Positions 10,330-19,374 of a stretch of DNA of 64,000 bases are shown one piece after another. The position numbers and the translations under genes are program-made. How positions within the stretch are numbered: the stretch's first letter is position 1; every line of letters begins with the position of its first letter. The stretch lies in NCBI GenBank assembly GCA_049724395.1, contig JAUGWO010000031.1, positions 1 through 64,000 on the forward strand. Direction: 5' to 3'. Under the pieces are notes generated by a model, which saw nothing but the letters and a program-made list of their open reading frames with translations, was not told the DNA's origin and did no database searches. Origin of the DNA: Spongospora subterranea f. sp. subterranea (Eukaryota > Endomyxa: Phytomyxea > Phytomyxea > Plasmodiophorida).

Positions 10330-10520
10330 AATTTGCCACCGGAATATTTAGGTCGAAGCTAAAAATTCTATTTTGCAAAATTACCGTGGATTTTGCAAAA
10401 TAACCAATTTTGCAAAATATGCTCCCAAACGCGCCGCGCAAGTTTTATTTTGTAAAATCGTCAATTTTGCAAAATATCCGTGGAATTTTGCAATATTTGG
10501 TGACATCCAAACGGGCTGCA
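10330..10520. repeat. Harbinger terminal region with tandem subterminal TTTTGCAAAAT motifs
   Basis: At least five TTTTGCAAAAT-like palindromes occur here, and two outward ends are visible on the minus strand: GCGCGTTTGGGAGC near 10418-10435 and CCCGTTTGGATGTCACC at 10500-10516. The repeated palindromes are probably binding sites for the Myb/transposase complex. Two consecutive ends suggest that one element landed in the end of another. This is the 5' border of the transposase gene. Confidence 0.65.
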
Positions 10521-10521
10521 C

Positions 10522-10812
10522 GGCACTATTAATGTTGATGAAGTGGTTTTACCTCACATAAGCTGCACAATGACGTTATTTACCTCCTTCCGGATAAATA
10601 CCAGCCATGCGTACGTGCCAAAACAAAATTTTATCATGAAAGTAATGCTTCTAGCTGCGGTGTCGAGGCCAGTTTTCCAAAGCAATGGCATTGTGGCTTT
10701 TGACGAAAAACGCGGCATCTGACCCTTTGTTTCACAGCAACCAGTCAAAAAGTCAAGTAAAAACCGACTTGCCGGTACAATGATCACTACTGAGATGCTG
10801 TATGCACTGATG
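10522..10812 (+). pseudogene. Mariner transposase fragment A, first half
   Basis: The plus-strand frame reads INVDEVVLPHI, then FIMKVMLLAAVSRPVF, then a KKSSKNRLAGTM block. This parallels the first catalytic Asp region of mariner B (HIDEKWCYL, KVMFLATVARPR) 1.2 kb away. One stop codon sits just before PFVSQQP. The fragment is cut at the left by the Harbinger end and stops at about 10812. The matching second half appears at 15085-15420, so elements between may have been inserted into a single mariner copy. Confidence 0.7.
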
Positions 10813-10814
10813 TA

Positions 10815-10925
10815 CCGACATATTTGAACTCCTCTTGAAATAAACAGATATTGCGCAGCGTTTGGCTGCCATTTTCACCTTTATAACATATCGCGATATT
10901 GGGGCAAATATCATGAAGTAAAGTA
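10815..10925. repeat. Harbinger-family end, inverted relative to 14840-14940
   Basis: The block cagcgtttggctgccatttt with cacctttataacatatcgcg after it is repeated in reverse complement at about 14850-14910. These are probably the two outer ends, or end duplications, of the composite Harbinger insertion that splits mariner A. Confidence 0.6.
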
Positions 10926-11158
10926 CTAACTTACGCATTTTTTGGCGGGATTAACGGCAATTTTAGAGAAAAATGATTGAAAGTTTGAGGAAAACGTTTT
11001 CGCATGCTTTATCTGTTAGAACCTCGGTCGATGTTTGCAGTAAATTGAATACAGATCAAGAGCGGGAAAGGAATGAAAGGAAACCAATGGCGGTATGAGA
11101 TAGCCCAAATAGGAGATAGAGTATATGACTGGTAACGATACATGTGAGATACCTCATC

Positions 11159-12576
11159 ATGGTTTACACCATTCTCATTCCAATGACTATCATGAATATG
11201 GGAAACGATGATCAAGTGTCCATCACCAATGAACACGACGTGGCGCTTCAGCTGGTAAATATCTTAAGCGAAGCAAGCGCGAATCGGGCGACCAACCTGA
11301 CGGAGGAACAAAGACGCTCAATATACGAGAAAGTGCTGACAAGGCTAAAAGGCAACGGCCAACCAAGAAAGGGGGCATTCACGAAATCGCCGCTGAATGT
11401 AATGTTCACTTTCGAACTGTAGCTCGAATTTGGAAAAGAGGGCGCGAATCGCTGGACAATGGAAATACCTGTGCCAATATATCATCACGGAAACGAGGCG
11501 CATGTGGACGAAAAACAAAACAGATCGACTTTGCCAGCAAAATACAGGCTGTTCCGTTCAACAAACGAGCAATTCTGAGAAGCTTTTCCTTTTCCACTGG
11601 AATCCCGAAGACAGCGCTTATAAGAAGGCTGAAATCAGGTGAACTCAGGCGACACTCGAATGCGATCAAGCCAACTATTACAGAAAAAAACAAAATCGAG
11701 CGAGTCGCATTTTGCTTGTCAATGATCAGTCCAGAAAGTAATAACGGATCGCCTACCTTCCAGGACATGATGGACACAGTTCATATTGATGAAAAATGGT
11801 GTTATCTAACAAAGGTTAACCGCACAATTTATATGACCTCAGAAGAACCAGTCCCACTAAGAACCTGTAAAAGCAAGACATATATCGAAAAAGTAATGTT
11901 CTTAGCAACGGTTGCGCGACCGAGGTGTGACAGCAGTGGGGGAACTCGGAGCTTTGATGGCAAACTGGAAATTTGGCCATTCATAACCCAAGAACCAGCA
12001 CAAAGGGCCAGTAGAAATCGTGAAAAGGGCACGCTGGTGGCAAAGCCGATAGTGGTTGGCAAAACGGAATACCTGGAAATGCTACTCTCTAAAGTCCTTC
12101 CGGCAATATGGTAAACGTGGCCCAGCTGGGATGCCCACAAAACCCTGTACATACAACAAGACAACGCAAGACCACATATCAAACCTGACAACAAGACTTT
12201 TATAACCGAGGCAAAAAAGCGAGGATTCGATACCCGATTGAGATGCCAGCCACCGAACAGCCCGGATCTCAACGTGTTGGACCTAGGATATTTCAACGCT
12301 ATCCAATCGTTGCAATACCAGGAAGGCCCTAAGAGCATAGACGAACTGATCGTAAACGTTGAGCAAACATACACCAGGCTAAGCTACAACAAGCTAAACC
12401 GAGTTTTTCTCAGCTTACAACAATGTATGATAAGCTGTATAACGTTCGACGAAACCAATAATTATCAGCTGGGACATATGGCAAAGGAAAAGCTGGAGCG
12501 TGAGCGAATCCTTCCACTAGTCCTCGAAATTGATATAGGAATAGTTCAGCGCGCCCGCTACCCTATTTGTAAATAA
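11159..12576 (+). pseudogene. Mariner B transposase (DD34D), nearly intact
   Basis: The protein begins near MVYTILIP, has an N-terminal helical segment (LTEEQRRSIYEKVL), an HTH of the form IAAECNVHFRTVARIWKRG and the catalytic motifs VHIDEKWCYL, IQQDNARPHI and NSPDLNVLDLGYF. Counting from the second to the third Asp leaves 34 residues between, so DD34D. Two lesions interrupt it: a one-base frame change in a run of five G near 11371 and an in-frame TAA at 12112-12114. Otherwise it reads through to ALPLVLEIDIG-type C-terminus and a stop at 12576. A CTCCCTC-type terminal repeat lies about 100 bases beyond the stop. I do not find the left terminal repeat. Confidence 0.85.
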
Positions 12577-12680
12577 AGTCGCCAACGCGCTGTTTGTTCA
12601 CTATAATTTGATACTTACATCGGCGCCGATCACTCAAATCCAAACAACGCCCATTGTGTGAGCGCCTTGATACGGTAGGT

Positions 12681-12706
12681 AGCAGTTAATTCGGACCAGA
12701 GGGAGT
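12681..12706 (-). repeat. Mariner B right terminal inverted repeat
   Basis: On the minus strand this reads CTCCCTCTGGTCCGAATTAA, preceded by TA on the outside (agtactgta). The core matches the remnant at 3485 and is typical of mariner/Stowaway ends. Confidence 0.65.
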
Positions 12707-12717
12707 ACTGTATTAAT

Positions 12718-13452
12718 TATAGAGGTCCGTACATTTGTCAACCGCTTCTACCTACCTCCTGACACAACATGCCAGGCAAGATCTAGCGTGCTTCTTGAGA
12801 CGCTGCAAAGGACGAGATCTGGCTACGTGAGATGATTCGACAGGTCAACGTTTTGGGAAAAAGAGCAGAGTCTGGCTCCAAAAAAGAGGCCTGGGACGCC
12901 GCCCTCAAGGTGCTGGCAGGGCAAGGAGCGGTATATACGCGTAGCCAATTAAAGTCTCGTGGCGCAATCGTAAGCGTCCTATATATCGTTGACGGGCACT
13001 GATGTGGGTTCAGTTGAAAAAGAAATACGACATAGTGTCTACGCTGAAGTCTTTGTCCGGATTTGGCTTGGACGATGTACTTAGCAAAGCGTTGGCCCCC
13101 GACGATGTTTGGGAAGATTATATTGCTGTAAGTTCCATAGTTTCCAGATTTGCTGACATTGCTGATATCTTTTGCCTGTGCAAGGCGCATCCTGATGCAA
13201 AAGAGTTTCGACACACAGGGCTTCCTCTGTTCAATCTTTTGGAGGAATTGTTCTCTGGAACTTTGGCAACGGGCCAACACTCGACTGGAGAGCTGGGCCT
13301 GTCGGAAGGTTTTTTCCCGACGGCCAACAATTTTAAAAGACCTGAAGTTTTGGATAATACATCGGACGAGAGCTCCGAACAAGAATCTTTTGTTCGGAAG
13401 CCCCGAAAAATATTTCGTTCATCCGAATCCTCAATTACCCCTCTAAAGAAGC
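12718..13452 (+). repeat. Left arm of second Harbinger inverted repeat
   Basis: This arm is the near-identical reverse complement of 14071-14850. Differences are scattered base changes and about 30 extra bases near 14790-14830 in the right arm. It carries the DNA-binding exons of a second Myb/SANT gene. Unlike the right arm, it continues past 13452 into further coding sequence and then an inverted transposase fragment. Confidence 0.85.
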
Positions 13453-13560
13453 GTGTTCATAAGACGCGCCAGGCGAACTGTTCCTCGACGGAACGGAAAA
13501 GGCAAACGGGGGCCAATGTCCTTGCTGAATCAATCGATGCAATGACTAATCTGAAACCAG
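12786..13560 (+). pseudogene. Second-family Myb/SANT Harbinger protein, left copy
   Basis: Exon 1 reads ELW/EIWLREMIRQVNVLGKRAE and ends RSQLKSRGAI at a GTAAGC donor (12970). Exon 2 (13014-13127) gives LKKKYDIVSTLKSLSGFGLD and APDDVWEDYIA. A 67-nt intron follows. Exon 3 from 13195 gives AHPDAKEFRHTGLPLF, NLLEELFSGTLATG and a longer C-terminus to GANVLAESIDAMTN. A TGA replaces the Trp codon seen in the right copy near the start (gcttcttgagac), so this copy is probably dead. After about 13560 the frame runs into antisense transposase sequence, so the true C-terminus is lost or truncated. Confidence 0.75.
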
Positions 13561-14001
13561 AAAACATCAGAGTTCGGGTCAGATCGATTCTCATATTGTT
13601 CGAACCTGAAAACGGTTTCGCCTGAGTGCTGGAACTGTTCCTGGATATTGCGGCTAAACGCCCGTTGGCCGGCGAAGAATAAAAACATCGCAAGCTGCTC
13701 TTCAACTTGAATGGATCTAGAATCTTCAAGACCAAGAAGGCGAAGACATTCCACAAGCCTTGAAAATGGTTAATGGCATGCGGAACATATTGTTGATACG
13801 GTGGACATTCCCGTTCATTATCTCTTCCACCCATCGTTGGCCGCTTCGAATGGATGTGTGATAAGGGATCTTGTTTAGGAACCGGGACGCGTACCATTGA
13901 GCGCAAACCAAAAAAACTAGTTGCTGGCGTCGGCGAATTAACAAACGGCGTGATGAGGTTCTCCCCGATAAGTCCAATATCATGATATTCCTATATTGCA
14001 A
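13457..14001 (-). pseudogene. Harbinger transposase N-terminal fragment (second family)
   Basis: Two minus-strand frames together match exon 1 of the transposase at 9903-10285: YASRFLNKIPYHTSIRSG, then VHRINNMFRMPLTIF, then STEEQ-like EEQLAMFLFFAGQ and IQEQFQHSGETV. The pieces lie in different frames, so the gene is broken, and nothing of the catalytic core follows. It lies just inside the TIR at 14046-14065, the same relation as in the first element. Confidence 0.75.
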
Positions 14002-14045
14002 TATTCAAGTTGAAAAATCACGTTTACGGAATATTGCGATAATTT

Positions 14046-14065
14046 ATTGCGGTGACATCCAAACG
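14046..14065 (-). repeat. Harbinger terminal inverted repeat (second element)
   Basis: On the minus strand: GGGCCCGTTTGGATGTCACC, followed by AT-rich cgcaataaattatcgc. It matches the end at 10500-10516 (CCCGTTTGGATGTCACC). It sits between the right arm's Myb gene and the transposase fragment. Confidence 0.7.
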
Positions 14066-14070
14066 GGCCC

Positions 14071-14850
14071 TTCCACGCTTCTTTGGAGGGGTGATTGAGG
14101 ATTCGGATGAACGAAATATTTTTCGGGGCTTCCGAAACAAAAGATTCTTGTTCGGAGCTCTCGTCCGATGTATTATCCAAAACTTCAGGTCTTTTAAAAT
14201 TGTTGGCCGTCGGGAAAAAACCTTCCGACAGGCCCAGCTCTCCAGTCGAGTGTTGGCCCGTTGCCAAAGTTCCAGAGAACAATTCCTCCAAAAGATTGAA
14301 CAGAGGAAGCCCTGTGTGTCGAAACTCTTTTGCATCAGGGTTCGCCTTGCACAGGCAAAAGATATCAGCAATGTCAGCAAATCTGGAAACTATGGAACTT
14401 ACAGCAATATAATCTTCCCAAACATCGTCGGGGGCCAACGCTTTGCTAAGTACATCGTCCAAGCCAAATCCGGACAAAGACTTCAACATAGACACTATGT
14501 CGTATTTCTTTTTCAACTGAACCCACATCAGTGCCCGTCAACGATATATAGGATGCTTACGATTGCGCCACGAGACTTTAATTGGCTACGCGTATATACC
14601 GCTCCTTGCCCTGCCAGCACCTTGAGGGCGGCGTCCCAGGCCTCTTTTTTGAAGCCAGACTCTGCTCTTTTTCCCAAAACGTTGACCTGTCGAATCATCT
14701 CACGTAGCCAGAGCTCGTCCTGTGCAGCGTCCCAAGAAGCTCGCTAGATCTTGCCTGGCATGTTGTGTCAGGAGGTATGTAGGAGCGGTTGGCAAATGTC
14801 CACGGACCACCAATAATGTGAACATATACAGGTACGGACCTCCATTATAT
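14071..14850 (-). repeat. Right arm of second Harbinger inverted repeat
   Basis: This is the mirror of 12718-13452. The loop between the arms (13453-14070) contains the truncated transposase and one TIR. As in the first fold-back, the loop is asymmetric and coding-derived. Confidence 0.85.
14080..14757 (-). CDS. Second-family Myb/SANT Harbinger protein, right copy
   Basis: On the minus strand exon 1 reads ASWDAAQDELWLREMIRQ and continues to SGFKKEAWDAALKVL and YTRSQLKSRGAI. After a 45-nt intron (GTAAGC...TTCAG) comes LKKKYDIVSMLKSLSGFGLD with APDDVWEDYIA. After a 67-nt intron comes ANPDAKEFRHTGLPLF, NLLEELFSGTLATG and an acidic/serine tail. These are the aromatic and Gly-Phe-Gly positions typical of Myb_DNA-bind_3. 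A stop lies just before the Ala-Ser-Trp segment (TAG), so I cannot place the start codon; the candidate ATG is upstream in another frame or at the internal Met in REMIRQ. The C-terminus is cut by the TIR at 14065. Confidence 0.7.
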
Positions 14851-14995
14851 TTGCCCCAATACTGTATCGCGATATGTTATAGAGGTGAAAATGGCAGCCA
14901 AACGCTGCGCAATATCTGTTTATTGCAATATTCAACTTATCACGATATTATCATGATATTTCCACGCAATATTTGGCTTCCAAACGCGCCCTTAT
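14850..14995 (-). repeat. Outer end of the second Harbinger element
   Basis: It contains GGGCGCGTTTGGAAGCC on the minus strand at 14977-14993 and GCGCAGCGTTTGGCTGCC at about 14887-14904, the latter also present inverted at 10853-10870. Atatcgcgata-like palindromes are between. This is the right border of the insertion that separates the two halves of mariner A. Confidence 0.6.
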
Positions 14996-15022
14996 GAGTC
15001 TATGACCTGCGATGCATGGCAA

Positions 15023-15081
15023 ATCGGTCATGATCTTCGGTTCCCAATCTAATCGGTCATGATCTTCGGTTCCCAATCTAT
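15023..15081. repeat. Perfect 29-base tandem duplication
   Basis: The unit aatcggtcatgatcttcggt (plus tcccaatct) is present twice in direct succession inside the mariner A second half. It is a recent slippage or repair duplication. Confidence 0.8.
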
Positions 15082-15084
15082 ATT

Positions 15085-15625
15085 CAACAGGACAAAGCAA
15101 GACCACGTATCAACAGCAATGACCCGACATTCGTTGAACCAGCTGCAGCCTTACACGATTATCAATTAGATATGGCCTTGAGGTTTCAACCCGCAAACAG
15201 CCCAGGTTTCAGTGTCCTTGATTTTGGATTTTTCGGCGATTCAATCTTTGCAGCATCAAAAAGCACCAGGGAAATATCGATGAAATGATATCTGCGGTTG
15301 GCAGGATTTCAACAATATCGGTACAATTCTTTAATGCAGTTTTCATTGCTTTACAGAATTGCATGATCGAAGTCATTTGAAAAGATGGCGGCAACAACTA
15401 TAAATCCCGCATCCTGGAAAGAAAAAACTTCAAACAATGGGTCAACTTCCGAAGCCTACGAAAAACGTGTGATAGATCAGGCGTTGCGATGTGGGAAGAC
15501 CAACTTTACTGCTCGTAACGAATAAAGTAAAGGGGGTAAACATATGCGACAAGGAATTTTGAATAGGTATTTTTGAAATCCCATATCCGACAGTTAAAAA
15601 AAACGGAGGAAGTACATTAATTTCG
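15085..15625 (+). pseudogene. Mariner transposase fragment A, second half
   Basis: The plus strand reads YIQQDKARPRINSN and later LRFQPANSPGFSVLDFGFF, the regions of the second and third catalytic Asp in mariner B (IQQDNARPHI, NSPDLNVLDLGYF). The third Asp is altered (NSPGF), so the enzyme is dead. Near 15590-15620 a block cgacagttaaaaaaaacgga with ggaagtac resembles a decayed CTCCCTC terminal repeat. With 10522-10812 this probably forms one disrupted element. Confidence 0.7.
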
Positions 15626-15961
15626 GGAGGGACATTCGCAACAACACCCCTTGAATCGTTGTCGAGAAGGCTCTCGTCTAGTTGACAGCAGCTGATAGTA
15701 CCGCCAAATCAAGCTTCTTGAGATCTCTCGACTGGTATGCCAAGGCATGCCCCTATAGGGGGGGGGGTCTCTCTGATCTGCTGCGTAAAGCCACGGCAAT
15801 GCCGCTGCGGCAATTTCACGATTGACCTGACCCTAAAACGTCATTCTCTCTACTATTTTCATTTTAAGGACAAATCTTCATTCAATATATATTTGAATAG
15901 TATGCAATAGTTGGTCTTTTGGGTTCCGTATTTGACAGGAGTTCTATTTCTGTACTCTTCA
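15626..15961. other. Upstream region of the ion-channel gene
   Basis: No gene is recognised. There is a run of nine G at about 15761-15769 and an AT-rich segment (attcaatatatatttgaata) about 75 bases before the start codon, a possible promoter element. An upstream in-frame extension begins only with TTG, so translation probably starts at the ATG at 15962. Confidence 0.35.
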
Positions 15962-17810
15962 ATGCTGCATAAACCTCACCAAGTAATCCGCTCAAGCAGC
16001 GTCTGTCAGGACGGGGAGGAGAGCGCAACAGCACTCTGGAAGGGGCACCGCCTTTTTTATGCTGGGTCGTACTTGTTGAACCGCTGGAAGATTTTCCTTA
16101 TTTTGTTGCTGGCCTACGATGCCTTTGTAATACCATATCAATGGGCATTCACGTATCATGAAGCCCATCCAACGGCGATGTTGATCGGATCGTTCATCGA
16201 CTTCGCATTCGCACTGGATATCCTCGTTCAATTCAACACAGTTCATGTGCGAAACAATGTCTGGATTACAAACCGTAAACAGATCGCTAACATATACGGC
16301 CGTTCGTGGCTCATTGTCGACATAATCTCTGCAATACCATATGAACTGGTCAGGCATGTCCCGTTTCGCTGGATTAAGATAGTTCGCCTGTTTGGTCTGC
16401 TTCGAGTAGTTCGATACTCGCGAATTGCCCATTCCATTCACACAAGCTTTTCCGTCTCCACCAGCGTATATCGCATTCTCAAATTTGGTTCGTCAGTTGT
16501 CTGATCTATGATGGGTTCTCTGAATATGGATCAGGAGTGATGTTTGTGGTTGGATCCCATTGGTGTGCTTGCGTATTTTACACCCTCAATGCGGGTTCCC
16601 CAGAGTGGATTGAACAGTCAGGGTTGTCGGGCGCGCCTCCATCACATCACTTTATTGCTGCATTGCAATGGTCTTTGAGCACTATCATACCGATCGGGTC
16701 TGTGTAATCGTCATTGATGCCGCGTTTCCGTTATTGACAGGGGTGCTTCGCAGATATTGTCGCATCAAAGCTGACTCGTGTTCCTCACGAATTTTCAGTG
16801 TATTTGTTATGGTAATTCATAGTATGTGAGCTATCACGATTTTACAGCTCAAAATGTACCAGGCGTTTGGTGTGTCAATTTTTACATTTGCGATTACCAA
16901 GGTTGTCGGTCTTGTACATCAATTATCCGATGTTGATGTACAGCAGTTTGAAGCTAACATGGATCGTGTGGAAGCAATTCTGGACTTCGAAAAAGTGCCA
17001 GGAGACCTTCGCCGGAAAATCGCCCATTTCTTCAGGTTTAGCTATAAGTCAACGGCACCAGCCACCTGTGCTGAAGAAGCCTTAATTCAAAGCTTATCGA
17101 GGCAGCTTCGTAATGACGTGATAAATGCTATCAATGTTCATCAGATCAGCGATACATTTGTAGTGGACTGTGTGCTCTCAATGAAGGTGCTGTGTTTCCC
17201 GCCAAACGAGCACCTGTTTGATTTGACCCGAGGATGCATCTGCGTCGTTGTCAAAGGTTCTTTATGGTACGATAACCAACTAATCGGTCCTACTGCTCAA
17301 TTCGGAACTCTGTCTTGTTCGGCAAAAGTCGCTGATCACGGAATTCCTATAACCCGAACATGGTGTCAGATCAGCGTGCTGAGGAGGGACGATCTTCTTC
17401 CTATATTAGTCAAGCATAAAGAAGTACAGCGCCGTCTGGTCGGTAGTAGTTCATTGCAGCTAAGACAGTCAACGGAATCACCTGATAAGGCTGCATGGGT
17501 TACGGAAACGGTTAATCTGCTAACACGAGATCAGGCAAAATCATTGCTGTTGACAGTTAATGCCCTGAACAGACGATTGCAATACGAGGAGAGGTTAATC
17601 CGAGGAGTTGACAGAGCTTTCGGGCCAGATATATCGGGACGGTCGGTCCGATCTTCGTCAGGATCGCCTATAATACGCGCCACCCTGTCTGTAGATATGT
17701 TCAAGACGCCAAGTCTCATGGCAAAGCCCTCCCCGGAATTTTTCGAGCCGGATTCATCGAATGGATCATCACCGTCATGGCCATCAACGCCGCCATTTGA
17801 ACTTAGATAG
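15962..17810 (+). CDS. Voltage-gated channel of the HCN/CNG/EAG superfamily with non-canonical filter
   Basis: A plasma-membrane cation channel is predicted. S1 is WKIFLILLLAYDAFVIP, S3 IDFAFALDILVQFN, and S4 KIVRLFGLLRVVRYSRI has basic residues at three-residue spacing. A 46-nt intron follows RILKF, then S5 VMFVVGSHWCACVFYTLN. The pore helix ends LSTIIPIGSG after removing a 39-nt intron (16692-16730, GTGTAA...GACAG). A third intron of 36 nt joins SVFVM to LKMYQAFGVSIF in S6, then the C-linker (VPGDLRRKIAHFFRF). The cyclic-nucleotide-like fold (VVDCVLSMKVLCF to VLRRDDLLPIL) has FGT rather than FGE and no RTA motif. Filter GSG replaces the usual GYG/GFG. A serine-rich tail follows. The intron joins are inferred; family assignment is strong, ion selectivity unknown. 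Confidence 0.85.
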
Positions 17811-17847
17811 AGAACATTATATAAACTGTTTATTTAATTGATCCGCC

Positions 17848-18751
17848 CTAGCCGGCAGTGTGTTGCAGACTATGATGCAATCCCCCATCACTCCTGGGTT
17901 GATTTTGATTGGCGATGCCCTGCTTGCATATCGGGCATGTTAATTTAGGGTCGGCCATTTGGCTGCCTCTTAAGCAATAATAAACAGAAAGTGTGCCCAC
18001 AGGAAGCCACACTGGGGACACAGATCGGATCACGACGGCAACAGATAGCACAATAAATACCATCTTGCTGAAGATACGACTGAGATGATCCGATTAGTCG
18101 CCGAAGCATTGCTTGGAGTTTGTGAGTGTTCAATAGCGGGACTATGAACAACAAAAAATCGGAAGCGCCCGCCCATATCAACTCTTGATTCATGAAATCG
18201 AAAGTGATCTGCCTATTGACTCTTGATTGACGATATTGGTATGTTATCCCGGCGACACGTTCAGTCACGGTGCGATACGCCGACCCGTATAAAAAGGCGA
18301 CCAGATTAGCGAGTTTAACCGAACCCGCGACCCCTAGAAGTATTCTGTAGGGTTGAAGATGAAGATATCGCCTGAATCTCAAAAATAAATATGGTATTAC
18401 TATTTGAGCGACCGAAAACAGCGACAGTGAGCGAATCGAGCAAGGGTTGGGCTTGAGGTTCTGCAAAACTTGACCAGGTGACGGAACACCAGACCACAGT
18501 GTCATGAAAAACACACACGAAGCGATAATGCAGCGAAGCTCCGGTGTGAAAGCATCAACGAATTTGAAGGGTAATAAAAGCGACATTGAAGCCCAGATGT
18601 GCGACGCACACTCTGAGTCTAACTGTAAAGCATCGAGTTGATTAACTCGATTTATTCGCGTTGCGGGTGAAGATACGTCTGCTTTCCTAGATGAAAGTGC
18701 CCCCCATTTTGCAGCCGCTTCTAAAGCTCGTGACACCGATTCGGGATCCAT
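17848..18751 (-). CDS. PEX2: Peroxin PEX2 (RING E3 ligase of the peroxisomal import machinery)
   Basis: PEX2 forms with PEX10 and PEX12 the peroxisomal membrane ubiquitin-ligase complex that recycles the PEX5 receptor. The N-terminal domain has membrane segments and the signature QITFDFMNQELIWAGASDFL followed by FIVPLLN. The C-terminal RING reads CAICC...SCGHTFC and then YYCLRGSQ...CPICKQG, a complete C3HC4 set. Between HTFC and YYC there is one extra T (17982-17984 run), which throws the frame; without it the protein reads through to a stop at 17848, about 300 residues. No intron can explain a one-base gap. Start is the ATG at 18751. The family call is strong; the frame break is either a sequence error or a late mutation. 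Confidence 0.85.
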
Positions 18752-19374
18752 TAAGGGTGTGATAATCCGTCCGCCATTGAGGTCTCATTAGCCATGTGAC
18801 GTGAGGACGTCATGAGTCATGACAGGCAGTTTACATACATTATACTGTACTGTAAACATATCTCGCCACTGGACAGGTTTGGCGTGGATTTATCAAACGA
18901 TTCGAATTGCAATGGACTGCTTGGCAATTTGCTTTTATTTTAGCTATGATGTAGCCGTGAAATAAGGACGAAACCTGCTGGATTCAGAATCAAGTTTCCG
19001 AAGCTGTAGATCGATGAGATCAAGGTGCTTACATTTAGTAGACAGAATAAGGTGACTGTAATATGGAGTACACGATACAGGTTCATATCGTCGGTGATTG
19101 GGACAGCGCACCGGTCTGAAAAATCACTCAAATCACTGAAACGTGAATCGCAAGGCGCAACTGGCTCAAGTGGCGCAGTATTTAATAATAGGTCTTGATG
19201 AGTAATTGCCTATTCCGGTTCATAGCCCATAGGCCATAGCCTATAACACCTATCTATACCAATACAGCTCCGACAATATCGCCCATATTGTCGGGTTTAC
19301 CAGGTAGGTTGATTGGACGGCATCGAGCACGGCTGTTTCTCGGACAAGGCGCTCAACTTCGTCAGTGACACATA
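18752..19374. other. Divergent intergenic region between PEX2 and the HMG gene
   Basis: About 620 bases separate two divergent start codons, so promoters of both genes should lie here. Notable is a short repeated block near 18790-18825 (gtgacgtgaggacgtcatga), which contains TGACG/CGTCA palindromic halves resembling CRE/ATF sites. No open frame deserves a call. Confidence 0.4.

Noticed and set aside
13118-13195. Coding of AVSSIVSRFADIADIF in the Myb gene
   Set aside because: This is intron read-through; GTAAGT...TGCAAG splicing restores DYIA to HPDAKEF, the family consensus.
16503-16740. Channel pore alternative reading IGGCFADIV
   Set aside because: It requires a donor/acceptor pair that leads to a stop or loses the S6 entry; the GTGTAA-GACAG intron gives SRIFSVFVM continuous with S6.
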